Shown here one piece after another: positions 18,084 to 26,486 of a DNA stretch of 63,447 nucleotides. Where the stretch lies: NCBI GenBank assembly GCA_937891465.1, contig CALAHF010000226.1:1-63447 (forward strand), read 5' to 3'. The position numbers and the translations under genes are program-made. This stretch comes from an uncultured Verrucomicrobiales bacterium (GTDB lineage: Bacteria; Verrucomicrobiota; Verrucomicrobiia; Verrucomicrobiales; DEV007). Within the stretch, counting starts at the first letter, position 1, and each line of letters opens with the position of its first letter. The notes beneath the pieces were generated by a model. That model had not been told where the DNA came from, ran no database searches, and worked only from the letters and a program-made list of their open reading frames with translations.

Positions 18084-18229
18084 CGGCCTCCAGTTGCATT
18101 GGCCCGATCTGATCAAGGAAGATTTCGCATCTTCTTCTACATGGCTCTGGAATGTAGCGGAACTTGCTAAAAGATCTGCCGAGCCCGGAGCACAAAACGC
18201 GAGGCGAGTCGCGACAGATTTTTATGCAA

Positions 18230-18350
18230 TGGCTAAACGTAGCAGCGAGCGTGAGCGAGCAATTGAAAGAATCCGTATTTTTTACGACAATCAAAGGTGA
18301 GCGCGGGAATCGATTCCGCTGGCTCGCTCACGCTCTCAGCTACGGTAAAA
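18230..18350. repeat. Inverted repeat with GAGCGTGAGCGAGC arms
   Basis: The left arm reads CGTAGC-AGC-GAGCGTGAGCGAGC; the right arm is its near-exact complement, ending CTCAGCTACG. About 80 bases separate them. It lies upstream of the DUF1080 gene. Confidence 0.65.
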
Positions 18351-18447
18351 AGCGCTTTTTTACAAAATAAAGAACCAATCACGAAAAAAGTCAGGTCAAA
18401 TAAAACGATTCCATTCCCCGTTCCATCTGCTAAACATTTCATTCCCC

Positions 18448-19416
18448 ATGCAAAAATCTTTCCCAAATCGCTCACTCACCGCTGTTGGAATCGCGGCACT
18501 TTTCACAATCACTGCGTTTGCAGACAAGGAGAAAGCTCCTGAAACGGGACTGTGGACCGACCCCGTGAAAGCAGCCGCTGAGCATCCGGACTTTACGATT
18601 CAGGGCGAATACATTGGCAAGATCGATAAGAAAAAAATCGGGGTTCAGGCTTCCGCGCTCGATAAAGGAAAATTCCTCGTCGCGACCTACGAAGGCGGCC
18701 TTCCCGGAGATGGTTGGGATGGGAAATCGAAAATCACGAGTGAGATTTTGGAACGCGCGGATCTCGAAAAGAAAATCGCCGGACTTGAAAGAACCGAACG
18801 CCAAAGCCCAACCCTGGGAGACAAAGCTCCAAAAGATGCCCTCGTGATTTTTGACGGAACTAAAACAGAACACGTCAAAGGCCAAATCGAAGACGGCTTG
18901 CTCTGGGCTGGAAGCGAGACCACCACGGCCGTTGGCAGTTTCAAAATGCACCTCGAATTTCGTCTCCCCTTCAAACCAGCCACGATTCCCAGCAGCCAGG
19001 ACCGCGGTAACAGCGGCGTTTACATTTACAACAACTACGAATGCCAGGTGATCGATTCTTTTGCGCTCGACTTGATCGAGGAGAACAACGCGGTTGAACT
19101 GAAATCAAAAAACAACCAGTGGTGCGGCAGCTTTTACAAAACCAAATTGCCGGACACTCCCATGGTTTTTCCACCGCTCACGTGGCAGACTTACGACATC
19201 AATTTCACGGCCCCAGTATTTGAAGAGGACAAAAAGGTAAAAAACGCGCGCATCACGGTAAAGCACAACGGCGTTCTCATTCACGATGATGTCGAGCTTG
19301 AGAAAGGCACCGGCGCTGGCGGCGGTCGCCCCGAAAAAGAAAAAGGAATGATTCATTTTCAGGGCCACGGAAATCCAACCGCTTTTCGGAACGTCTGGAT
19401 TGTGGAGAAGAAGTGA
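18448..19416 (+). CDS. Secreted DUF1080 (3-keto-disaccharide hydrolase-like) protein
   Basis: 322 residues with a signal peptide (LTAVGIAALFTITAFA). The DUF1080 concanavalin-like domain covers about residues 120-320. Its hallmarks are visible: LVIFDGTKTEHVKG near residue 132, MHLEFRLPF near 168, and the NSGVYIYNNYECQVIDSF block (188-205). The family acts on or binds glycans; some members hydrolyse 3-keto-glycosides. An N-terminal segment of about 100 residues (DFTIQGEYIGKI) is typical of the Verrucomicrobiota subset. It fits the glycan-degrading theme of the window. Confidence 0.85.
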   Translation: MQKSFPNRSLTAVGIAALFTITAFADKEKAPETGLWTDPVKAAAEHPDFTIQGEYIGKIDKKKIGVQASALDKGKFLVATYEGGLPGDGWDGKSKITSEILERADLEKKIAGLERTERQSPTLGDKAPKDALVIFDGTKTEHVKGQIEDGLLWAGSETTTAVGSFKMHLEFRLPFKPATIPSSQDRGNSGVYIYNNYECQVIDSFALDLIEENNAVELKSKNNQWCGSFYKTKLPDTPMVFPPLTWQTYDINFTAPVFEEDKKVKNARITVKHNGVLIHDDVELEKGTGAGGGRPEKEKGMIHFQGHGNPTAFRNVWIVEKK

Positions 19417-19440
19417 GCGGCCCTTCCCTTTCCCGCCAGA

Positions 19441-21963
19441 TTACTTCGCCGCTTTCAACAGTTTGATGAACTCAGCGCGGTAACCGTGTGGGTCAGTCCC
19501 TATGCCTGATTCGGCAAGGTCGATGATTTCAGGCAACCTGACGTTTCTCACGCTGTCGTTGTCGCGCAACTTCATTCCGAACAAGGCAACCGCTGAGGCA
19601 AACCGGAAGTCCTCACTGGATTTCCTCCAATCTTGCCCGTTTGGCATGACCGGCTTTTCAATCAGCTTTGAAACATCACCATCCGGCTCTTTGTAGCGAA
19701 GCTTGAGCAACGCCAACTCAGGGCTTTTGATCACCGTTCGCTTCGGAAGCGGCGCGGGTTCAGGAGCGGCCTCTATCTGATAACGCAAGTTTGATGTGAC
19801 GTCCCGCAGCGGATTGCTTTCACTGGAAACGGGAACGACCTCGTAAAACGCTGTCACCGAATGTCCTGCGCCAATCTCTCCGGCATCAACGTGGTCGTCT
19901 TCGAAATCCTTCGCCGCAAGACGACGGTTCGCATATCCGATGAGGCGATAAGCCTTCACCTGGCCAGGATTAAACTCGACCTGAATCTTCACGTCCTTCG
20001 CGATCGTCACCAGGGTAGCCATCATATCTTTCAGAAAAACCTTCCGAGCTTCCGCGATCGTATCGATGAAATAATAGGTGCCGTTCCCCTTATTCGTGAT
20101 CGATTCCAGCATTACATCGTTCAAGTTGTCGTTTCCGAAACCGCACACACTCAGGAAAACCCGGTCACGTTTCGCTTTTCGCTCAACCAACTGAGTCAGC
20201 GTTTCAGTTCCGGTCAGACCGACATTGAAATCACCATCCGTGCAGAGAATCACGCGATTCACTCCGTCTTTGATGAAATTCTGCGATGCGATTTTATAGG
20301 CCAAGTTGATACCCGCTCCGCCATTGGTGGAGCCGCCTGCCTTGAGCCGCTTCAACGCATCCATGATCTCCGCCTGCTCATTTCCTTTTGTCGGATGTAG
20401 AGCCATGCCTTCAGCCCCTGCATAAACGACGATTGAAACGCAGTCGTTCTCATTCATTTCTTCGACCATCAGCGCGATCGATTTCTGAAGGAGCGGCAGT
20501 TTGTTGCTTTGATTCATTGAACCCGAAACATCTAACAGAAATACCAGGTTCGAAGCCGGGCGCGCATCTCGTTTCACGTCTTTCCCCTGAATCGCGACCC
20601 GCAACAACTGCGAGTCGGCATTCCATGGGCACTGTGCGCTTTCCACCGCAAATCCAAACGGATGCTCGCCGTCTGGCTGCGGATACTTCCAATCAAAGTA
20701 ATTGATCATCTCCTCCACCCGAACAGAATCTGGCGGGATTTGATCCATCGAAAAACCGCGCTGTAACATTCCCCGAATATTCGTCCACGACGCCGTATCG
20801 ACGTCGATCGAAAACGTGGACAGCGGCTCCCCAATTGGAGACTTCCATGGGTTGTCGATCAGCGTGCGAGACAAACCAAATTCGCCATCTTGATTAGGTG
20901 CCGAACGACTTCTACCGCGCGTTTGCTCCGGGACTTCTGCAAAATCTGCAAACTGACCGCCGGAACCAATTTGGGAATCTACACCTAAGGTTCTTGGTCC
21001 TTTCGCGGGGAGTGGCAAAGCAGCATCCGTCTCACTTAATTTCTTCGACCGACCCAACAATTTTTTGAATGGCTGAACCCTTCGCGTTCGGTTATTTGGA
21101 GAAGCGGTCGCAATCGCACCTTTTGTATTGGCTATTTTTACCACGCCGTCACTATCCGGAGTCGAGTTGAGTTTACCTTCGTCATTAAATCCGCCGAGAC
21201 CAATCTGAAGAGTGTAATCGCTCTCGATTCCAGAAGTCGTAATTGTCCCTCCACTGCCTGCAGCGGAGGCAATCGATATATCACCACTTATTGACGTTTG
21301 AGTGACTGAAGCATTAACAGGAACGCCATACTCAAGGCCGACACCATCTGATGTTCTATTGCTGTCCGGAAACATTTTCCTCAACGCCAAATCGATTTCT
21401 TTCTTGCTCGCACGAGCTTCCTCCATCTCCGCCTCAACGAAACTAATTTCCTCCTGTATCGAATTCAGCTCAGCGCTTTCGTGCCCGATTTGATCAATCA
21501 CCAAATCCTTCGACTCCTTAGCAATTTCCTGCGTTTGCTTTGCCTGAGCAAGCTGATCTGCGGTGGTTGGTGTGCTTTCATTCAAGCCATATTCAAAAGG
21601 TGCCGACGGATCAGAGACTCCGGATTCCATCACCAACGAAGGAATCATCCGATCGGCATTCTCATTGACCGTCGAAAAGAAGACGACTGCCGAAGACACC
21701 CCGACAACAAGCGCAGCCGCGATTCCACCTGACACCCAAACCGGAATCCGCCGTTTTGTTTTCGATCGGCTCTTCTTTCCGGGCTGGGAAATAGCTTTCG
21801 GTGCCGAGTTCACATCCAACAACGTTTCCACATTCGCCAAAAACGCCTCATCATCCCCTCCCTCACGATTCGCCGCTACGTTTTTTAGTAGCGAGTCCAT
21901 CAGCAACTCCGACGCTTCGAAAGTTGGCTCTTCACTTTGATTCTTATCTTCGTTCGTATTCAT
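19441..21963 (-). CDS. YfbK-like VWA/DUF3520 membrane protein
   Basis: 840 residues. A cytoplasmic N-terminal region (1-70) precedes one membrane helix (WVSGGIAAALVVGVSSAVVFF, about 77-97). A coiled-coil stretch (about 140-200) and a low-complexity linker lead to the VWA domain with MIDAS LDVSGSMNQS near residue 478, and a C-terminal DUF3520 domain (about 690-840). This is the YfbK architecture. It follows an ECF sigma gene by 38 bases, so the N-terminal part may act as the anti-sigma domain. The true start is the ATG at 21963, preceded by GAAAGGAA, one of the few clear Shine-Dalgarno sites here. The convergent DUF1080 gene ends 24 bases away. Confidence 0.85.
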   Translation of the reverse strand: MNTNEDKNQSEEPTFEASELLMDSLLKNVAANREGGDDEAFLANVETLLDVNSAPKAISQPGKKSRSKTKRRIPVWVSGGIAAALVVGVSSAVVFFSTVNENADRMIPSLVMESGVSDPSAPFEYGLNESTPTTADQLAQAKQTQEIAKESKDLVIDQIGHESAELNSIQEEISFVEAEMEEARASKKEIDLALRKMFPDSNRTSDGVGLEYGVPVNASVTQTSISGDISIASAAGSGGTITTSGIESDYTLQIGLGGFNDEGKLNSTPDSDGVVKIANTKGAIATASPNNRTRRVQPFKKLLGRSKKLSETDAALPLPAKGPRTLGVDSQIGSGGQFADFAEVPEQTRGRSRSAPNQDGEFGLSRTLIDNPWKSPIGEPLSTFSIDVDTASWTNIRGMLQRGFSMDQIPPDSVRVEEMINYFDWKYPQPDGEHPFGFAVESAQCPWNADSQLLRVAIQGKDVKRDARPASNLVFLLDVSGSMNQSNKLPLLQKSIALMVEEMNENDCVSIVVYAGAEGMALHPTKGNEQAEIMDALKRLKAGGSTNGGAGINLAYKIASQNFIKDGVNRVILCTDGDFNVGLTGTETLTQLVERKAKRDRVFLSVCGFGNDNLNDVMLESITNKGNGTYYFIDTIAEARKVFLKDMMATLVTIAKDVKIQVEFNPGQVKAYRLIGYANRRLAAKDFEDDHVDAGEIGAGHSVTAFYEVVPVSSESNPLRDVTSNLRYQIEAAPEPAPLPKRTVIKSPELALLKLRYKEPDGDVSKLIEKPVMPNGQDWRKSSEDFRFASAVALFGMKLRDNDSVRNVRLPEIIDLAESGIGTDPHGYRAEFIKLLKAAK

Positions 21964-22001
21964 CAAAAAATTCCTTTCGGTTGAAATCTAAAATCTCTTC
22001 T

Positions 22002-22628
22002 TCACCCATTTTCACTCCCCACAATACGGGCCTCTCCGGCAATGCATTCGTGTAACAACCCGCGCGCCCGTTCAAGACGCTTTCGCAGATTTGCCGGTGA
22101 AATATCGAGGACTCCGGCTGCATCGTCTCCACTGCGATCTTCCAAGTAGAAACGCTGAACGGCTTCCCGCATTTTCTCCGGCAACTTGCCGAGACAGTTT
22201 TCCACAATCTCAAACACGCCTGTTCCCGCAGCCCGAGCTCTTTGCCAAGCCGCCAGATCAACCTCCATTTCGACCAATCCCAATTCCGAAATTGGTGTGC
22301 GCTGCATTTTTCTGAAAAAATCTTTCGCCTTGAATCGAATGATGCCCCGCATCCATGCGCCAAAATCTCCCAATTCTGGATCAAACTCGTCAAACTTACG
22401 CCATGCGGAAACCAGCGCGTCTTGCACGATATCTTTTCCGGCCTCGCAATCACTGACGATAGCGCCCGCAAAAACGATCAGTTCTCGATGGTGTTCCCGC
22501 ATCAAACGCGAGAAATCATCTCGACTGCCTTCTTTCACCAGCCGAAGCGATGGCGAATCAGGCGAGCCATCATCTGCTTTTTGGGTTTCAGTTTCCTCCG
22601 TGGGCATTTCAAGTTGGGTCGCGGTCAT
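22002..22628 (-). CDS. ECF-family RNA polymerase sigma factor
   Basis: 208 residues. Region 2 spans about residues 38-105 (LMREHHRELIVFAG, DIVQDALVSAWRKF, FGAWMRGIIRFKAKD). Region 4 spans about 140-195 (LPEKMREAVQRFYLED, ISPANLRKRLERARGLL). It directs RNA polymerase to a dedicated promoter set. It heads an operon with the membrane VWA protein, suggesting control of sigma activity by an envelope signal. Two starts are close together; 22628 gives the longer N-terminal acidic extension. Confidence 0.9.
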   Translation of the reverse strand: MTATQLEMPTEETETQKADDGSPDSPSLRLVKEGSRDDFSRLMREHHRELIVFAGAIVSDCEAGKDIVQDALVSAWRKFDEFDPELGDFGAWMRGIIRFKAKDFFRKMQRTPISELGLVEMEVDLAAWQRARAAGTGVFEIVENCLGKLPEKMREAVQRFYLEDRSGDDAAGVLDISPANLRKRLERARGLLHECIAGEARIVGSENG

Positions 22629-22750
22629 TGTCAGTTGAGCTTGGGTTCATCCAATCCTTCAACCGACTATTCGAAGTGATTGTGTGCTTTTGTGACAAAC
22701 CACGAAAGAATCCTCAGAAAAAAATTTGCGAGCCTTCCGGTCGACCAAAT

Positions 22751-23200
22751 TTACGAGACTGTTTTTCGGAACTGCACCACCCGGTTCGTTTCCTCAAATC
22801 CCATCGCCCGATGAAAATCTTGCGCGGCGAGATCATGAATCTCAGCATCGGTCGCCAACTCCGTGCAGGAATGGTCGGTCGCCCATTGCTGAGCCTGTTC
22901 GATCAACTCTACTCCCGCTCCTTTCCCGCGATCTTTCGGCTTCACAAAGAGCCCATCGACATACGCAACCGGTGATCCAAGACAACCACCGACCTGATCC
23001 CGAAGCGACAATTGAACAAATCCAATCGGGTTTCCGTTTTCAAAGGCCAAAAAAATCGCGTCTTTTGAATCGCCGGATAAATCCTCAACATCCCGATGGG
23101 TCAATCCATCTTGAGCATTTTCCTCGTGACCATAAAGCTCTGTTTGAAGCAATTCCCATGCATCAATATCAGCCTCAGTCATCAGTCTTACATCAATCAT
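22751..23200 (-). CDS. GNAT acetyltransferase resembling aminoglycoside 6'-N-acetyltransferases
   Basis: 149 residues, the full GNAT fold. The acetyl-CoA loop is KPKDRGKGAGVELI (about 92-105). The surrounding blocks SPVAYVDGLFV (about 79-89), ATDAEIHDLAAQDFHRAMGF (about 118-137) and the end RVVQFRK are the pattern of the AAC(6')-Ih type group of aminoglycoside acetyltransferases. That suggests an acetyl-CoA-dependent modifier of amino-sugar compounds, but chromosomal members of this group need not confer resistance. Its start codon is 6 bases from a composite repeat. Confidence 0.75.
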   Translation of the reverse strand: MIDVRLMTEADIDAWELLQTELYGHEENAQDGLTHRDVEDLSGDSKDAIFLAFENGNPIGFVQLSLRDQVGGCLGSPVAYVDGLFVKPKDRGKGAGVELIEQAQQWATDHSCTELATDAEIHDLAAQDFHRAMGFEETNRVVQFRKTVS

Positions 23201-23206
23201 TTATTG

Positions 23207-23329
23207 CGAACCAACAGGGACAAAAGCTGGCTTGTCCAGCGGTCTGAGTCTGTCCGGGAACCGGCAGCGCAAGATGTCTCTGTTACCAACGGACAGGGTT
23301 GGTTCAGCGAACATACCCTATTCGTTCGT
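23207..23329. repeat. Composite family A element (copy 5)
   Basis: Left half-site CGAACCAACAGGG, then GCTGG-CTTGT-CCAGC hairpin (23226-23240) followed by GGTCTGAG. After about 50 bases comes an intact palindrome: GGACAGGGT, GTTC-AGC-GAAC, ACCCTATTCGTTCG (23291-23328). It starts exactly 6 bases upstream of the acetyltransferase start codon and lies between divergent genes, just as the element at 17911 does. Confidence 0.85.
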
Positions 23330-23407
23330 GAAACGCTGCACAATCAATCACGATTTATCCTCAATTACGGAATTGGTTTCCCGACGAAAAACTGTCTACA
23401 CTACCCC

Positions 23408-24871
23408 ATGATCCGTTGTACGATTTTTCTCCTACTTTTCGCTTTCGCTCTGCTCATTCCACCAAACGGCAATGCTCAAGAGGCCGACAAAAAATACAAT
23501 GTCCTTTTCATCATCTCAGATGACCTGACTTATACCGCTCTTTCCTGCTACGGAAATAAAATCTGCCAGACGCCTAACATTGATGCCATCGCCGCGCGCG
23601 GAACTCGCTACACCAAGGCGTATTGCCAAGGAACGTATTGCGGGCCAAGCCGAGCATCGCTCATGAGCGGTTACTATCCGCACGCAACCGGCGTTCTTGG
23701 TTATACAAATCCCCGCCCGCAAATTGGTGATCGCGAAATGTGGTCGCAGGTTTTCAAAAATAACGGCTACTACGCCGCGCGAGTTTCGAAAATTTTCCAC
23801 ATGGGAGTCCCCGGTGGAGTCGAAATCGGTGGTGATGGCCGAAATCACGACAACTACAATGGTGCCGACGACGTGGCCTGCTGGACCGAGCGATTCAACA
23901 GCCCCGGCCCCGAATGGAAAGCCGCTGGTGATGGCGAAACGCTGGAAAATAATCCCGACGGCAAAAAACCAGCGGTTGGAGGAAACACGTTTGTTGTCGT
24001 CGAAGCAGACGGAAATGATCTGGTTCACTCCGATGGGAAGACCGCGAAAAAAGCCGCCGAGTTATTGGCGAAGCACAAAGACGAGCCGTTCTGGATGGGC
24101 GTTGGATTTGTCCGCCCTCACGTTCCTTTTGTTGCCCCTCGAAAATACTACGAGCCTTTCAAGCCCTACGACAAAAACGAATTGCCGCCAAAAATCGAAG
24201 GTGATTGGGATGACATTCCCAAGCCAGGTATCAATTACAAAACCAGCAAAAACATGAAAATGGACATCCGACGCCAGAAAAAAGCGGTCGGCGGATACTA
24301 TGCCAGCGTCGCTTACATGGATGCTCAGGTCGGTGTGGTGATGGATGCGTTGAAGGCAAACGGGCTCGAAGACAACACCATCGTAATTTTCACAAGCGAC
24401 CACGGTTACCATCTCGGCGAGCACGATTTTTGGGCAAAAGTCAGCCTGCTTGATGAAAGCTCTGGGGTGCCTCTCATCATTTCTGTTCCCGGAAAGAAGC
24501 CTGCTGTCTGTAACTCGTTTGTGGAATTGTTAGACCTGTTTCCGACCACCGCAACGCTCTGTGGCCTGCCCGTGCCGGACCGAATTCAAGGGCTCGACAT
24601 CTCCAAAACGCTCGATGATCCCAAGCACGAAGTTCGCGACGCAGCTTTCAGCGTTGCCCCGATGCGGAAGGGATTCCTCCTCCGCGAGAAAAAATATTCC
24701 TTCATTCAATACGGCGAAGATGCTGCCAAGGGCATCGAGCTTTACGATGTGGAAAACGATCCGAAACAATACACCAATCTCGCTGTGAAACCTGAACACG
24801 CCGCACTCGTTGCGGAATTCCGCGCGAAGATGGATGCGAAACTGAAAGCGATTCGAGATAACGATCTTTAA
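23408..24871 (+). CDS. Secreted sulfatase, iduronate-2-sulfatase-like
   Basis: 487 residues with a signal peptide (FLLLFAFALLIPPNGNA). The sulfatase site is C78-G-P-S-R82, with Cys to be converted to formylglycine. Metal ligands include D38 and D39 (IISDDL), and FTSDHGYHLGEH near residue 340 supplies the second Asp/His pair. The overall pattern (RRQKKAVGGYYASVAYMDAQVG) is that of the iduronate-2-sulfatase group. It removes sulfate esters from polysaccharides in the periplasm or outside. No formylglycine-generating enzyme is in the window. The start at 23408 is chosen for the signal peptide; the longer frame reads through the repeat. Confidence 0.93.
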   Translation: MIRCTIFLLLFAFALLIPPNGNAQEADKKYNVLFIISDDLTYTALSCYGNKICQTPNIDAIAARGTRYTKAYCQGTYCGPSRASLMSGYYPHATGVLGYTNPRPQIGDREMWSQVFKNNGYYAARVSKIFHMGVPGGVEIGGDGRNHDNYNGADDVACWTERFNSPGPEWKAAGDGETLENNPDGKKPAVGGNTFVVVEADGNDLVHSDGKTAKKAAELLAKHKDEPFWMGVGFVRPHVPFVAPRKYYEPFKPYDKNELPPKIEGDWDDIPKPGINYKTSKNMKMDIRRQKKAVGGYYASVAYMDAQVGVVMDALKANGLEDNTIVIFTSDHGYHLGEHDFWAKVSLLDESSGVPLIISVPGKKPAVCNSFVELLDLFPTTATLCGLPVPDRIQGLDISKTLDDPKHEVRDAAFSVAPMRKGFLLREKKYSFIQYGEDAAKGIELYDVENDPKQYTNLAVKPEHAALVAEFRAKMDAKLKAIRDNDL

Positions 24872-24878
24872 TTTTTGG

Positions 24879-26381
24879 TCAGAGCTTTTTCAAAAGTTCA
24901 CTCACCCGTTTCTCAAACATTTCCTGCCACTCCGGCGCAAGCAGACAATCGCTGTCTTCTTGCGCACCACCCCGATTTTTCAACTGCTCAGATGTCGGGG
25001 CATAGTAGAGATAGCCGTTGGTGTAGCCGGCGACAAAGGTGGATTTGTGAGGGGACTTCTTCTTGATGTTCAATCCGATTTGAACGGTCAATTCGGCTGG
25101 AAAAGTCACCAAATAGAAATCGCCCACCCGAAGGCCCACTACTTCCGCGTCCACAGTTTTCCCAGCCTCCTTATTTCGAGCGTGATGCCTTTCCAACAGC
25201 GCGAGATTGATTTGTTTTCGCGTCAGCCACTCCATCGTCCGGATATTTTTCACATACGCTGCTAGCGCCGCTTTATTATTTTCATCCAGCTTTTGCCAAT
25301 CATCTCGCTTCAACATCTCGTCCTGCAAATAGCGGTGCGACGCATACGACGGATAATCGCCAGAAAGATGATACTTCACGTAGAGCGGCAAAAATGCATC
25401 GAAGTTCAACGTCGTCCCCTTCAACGAATCAACGAGCTTATCGACTTCAACTTCCATTTCCGCGATTCGTTTTTCCAAATCAGATCGAGGTAGAACGAGT
25501 GTCTCGTTCGCAACTGAAAGCGTTTCATCCGCGTTCGTTTTAATTTTTCGTACCGCCTCCAAAACGCTCAGCCCTAGATAATTCCCCAACGGCTCGCCAT
25601 CCCGAGGTTGGTTCGTCGGCTTGTAAATCACGGGGTTGATATCGCCACCACATCCTTGCAAAAATAAAGCCATCGCAGTTCCGTCACCGAGGTTGCGTTC
25701 AATTACATTTGAAGCAAAGCCCGTCAGATCGGCCGTGTTCCCACCGCTCGGAATTCCCTGGATTGGGTGACACGCAAAATTATAAATCACCGCAAGCGGC
25801 TCGCCATTTTCTACGCGATCGAGTCGCAAAATTCCAATCTCCGAATCGATCGGACCAACCGCCGCAACTTCATCGTTCCCCGGCAATGAATAGGCGTGAC
25901 GAACATCGGCCTGACTTCCGTCTTTCAAAATTAGCCGGCGATTCTCACCAACTCTGTTCTCGTCGCCCGAACCCGTTCCCGCTCGAACAGGAACCCGGTT
26001 CTTCCAAGCCATCGTAATCGCATCAATCGTTCGCTTCTCGACATCCAGTGCAACCACACCGTGACAATGGCTCGCATTGACGACTATCGATTCAGGAGAA
26101 ATCCCGAGTGACTTTTGAACCGCTGAACGAACGTTTTTCAAATACGGATCTTTGATCGAACCGATCTCGGCAATCGCCACCGCATCAACAGAAACAATGA
26201 TAGCATGAGTCTTGCCACGACTGATCGCAACCGCCTTCACCCAGAGCGGGTTTGTCCCCGCATCTGCTCCCTCACGCGTGATGTCTACTTTTCCGACACC
26301 TGCCATGAGATCCTCGGCACGGCTTTCATTCACACAAAAACAAAATGCAATGGTGGCGAGAAGAATCAGCGGTTTTGTCAT
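24879..26381 (-). CDS. Secreted neutral/alkaline ceramidase-like protein
   Basis: 500 residues with a signal peptide (ILLATIAFCFCVNESRA). The N-terminal block AGVGKVDITREGADAG and NASHCHGVVAL near residue 105 match the neutral ceramidase N-terminal domain (Asn-x-SHxH zinc loop, here ASHCHG). FACHPIQGIPSG near 205 and FLQGCGGDINP near 240 are further family blocks. The ceramidase label covers many Verrucomicrobiota and planctomycete secreted hydrolases whose substrate is unknown; C-terminal ceramidase parts are missing. It converges with the sulfatase, with 7 bases between the stops. The start at 26381 is chosen for the signal peptide. Confidence 0.8.
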   Translation of the reverse strand: MTKPLILLATIAFCFCVNESRAEDLMAGVGKVDITREGADAGTNPLWVKAVAISRGKTHAIIVSVDAVAIAEIGSIKDPYLKNVRSAVQKSLGISPESIVVNASHCHGVVALDVEKRTIDAITMAWKNRVPVRAGTGSGDENRVGENRRLILKDGSQADVRHAYSLPGNDEVAAVGPIDSEIGILRLDRVENGEPLAVIYNFACHPIQGIPSGGNTADLTGFASNVIERNLGDGTAMALFLQGCGGDINPVIYKPTNQPRDGEPLGNYLGLSVLEAVRKIKTNADETLSVANETLVLPRSDLEKRIAEMEVEVDKLVDSLKGTTLNFDAFLPLYVKYHLSGDYPSYASHRYLQDEMLKRDDWQKLDENNKAALAAYVKNIRTMEWLTRKQINLALLERHHARNKEAGKTVDAEVVGLRVGDFYLVTFPAELTVQIGLNIKKKSPHKSTFVAGYTNGYLYYAPTSEQLKNRGGAQEDSDCLLAPEWQEMFEKRVSELLKKL

Positions 26382-26436
26382 CCCTACATCGTCCGAACCT
26401 GAAGAGAAAACGTCAATCACGTGATCTCGGTTTTCA

Positions 26437-26479
26437 CGAACCAACAGGGTGCGTTCGTCAAACCAACCCTATTGCTTCG
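26437..26479. repeat. Dispersed palindrome family A, copy 6
   Basis: CGAACCAACAGGGT, GTTC-GTCA-AAC, ACCCTATTGCTTCG. It starts 7 bases after the dinG stop and 55 bases before the ceramidase-like gene start. Confidence 0.9.
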
Positions 26480-26486
26480 AAACGTC

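Larger units (their letters stand above)
17905..18447. other. Repeat-dense intergenic region, no credible gene
   Basis: 543 bases between divergent genes. It contains the composite family A element (17911-18083) and an inverted repeat built on GAGCGTGAGCGAGC (18230-18350). The open frames through it (for example 18094-18300) simply read the repeat DNA and show no family resemblance. Confidence 0.7.

Noticed and set aside
18094-18300. Short frames in the repeat-dense region
   Set aside because: They translate repeat DNA (GAGCGTGAGCGAGC arms) and lack protein-like properties.
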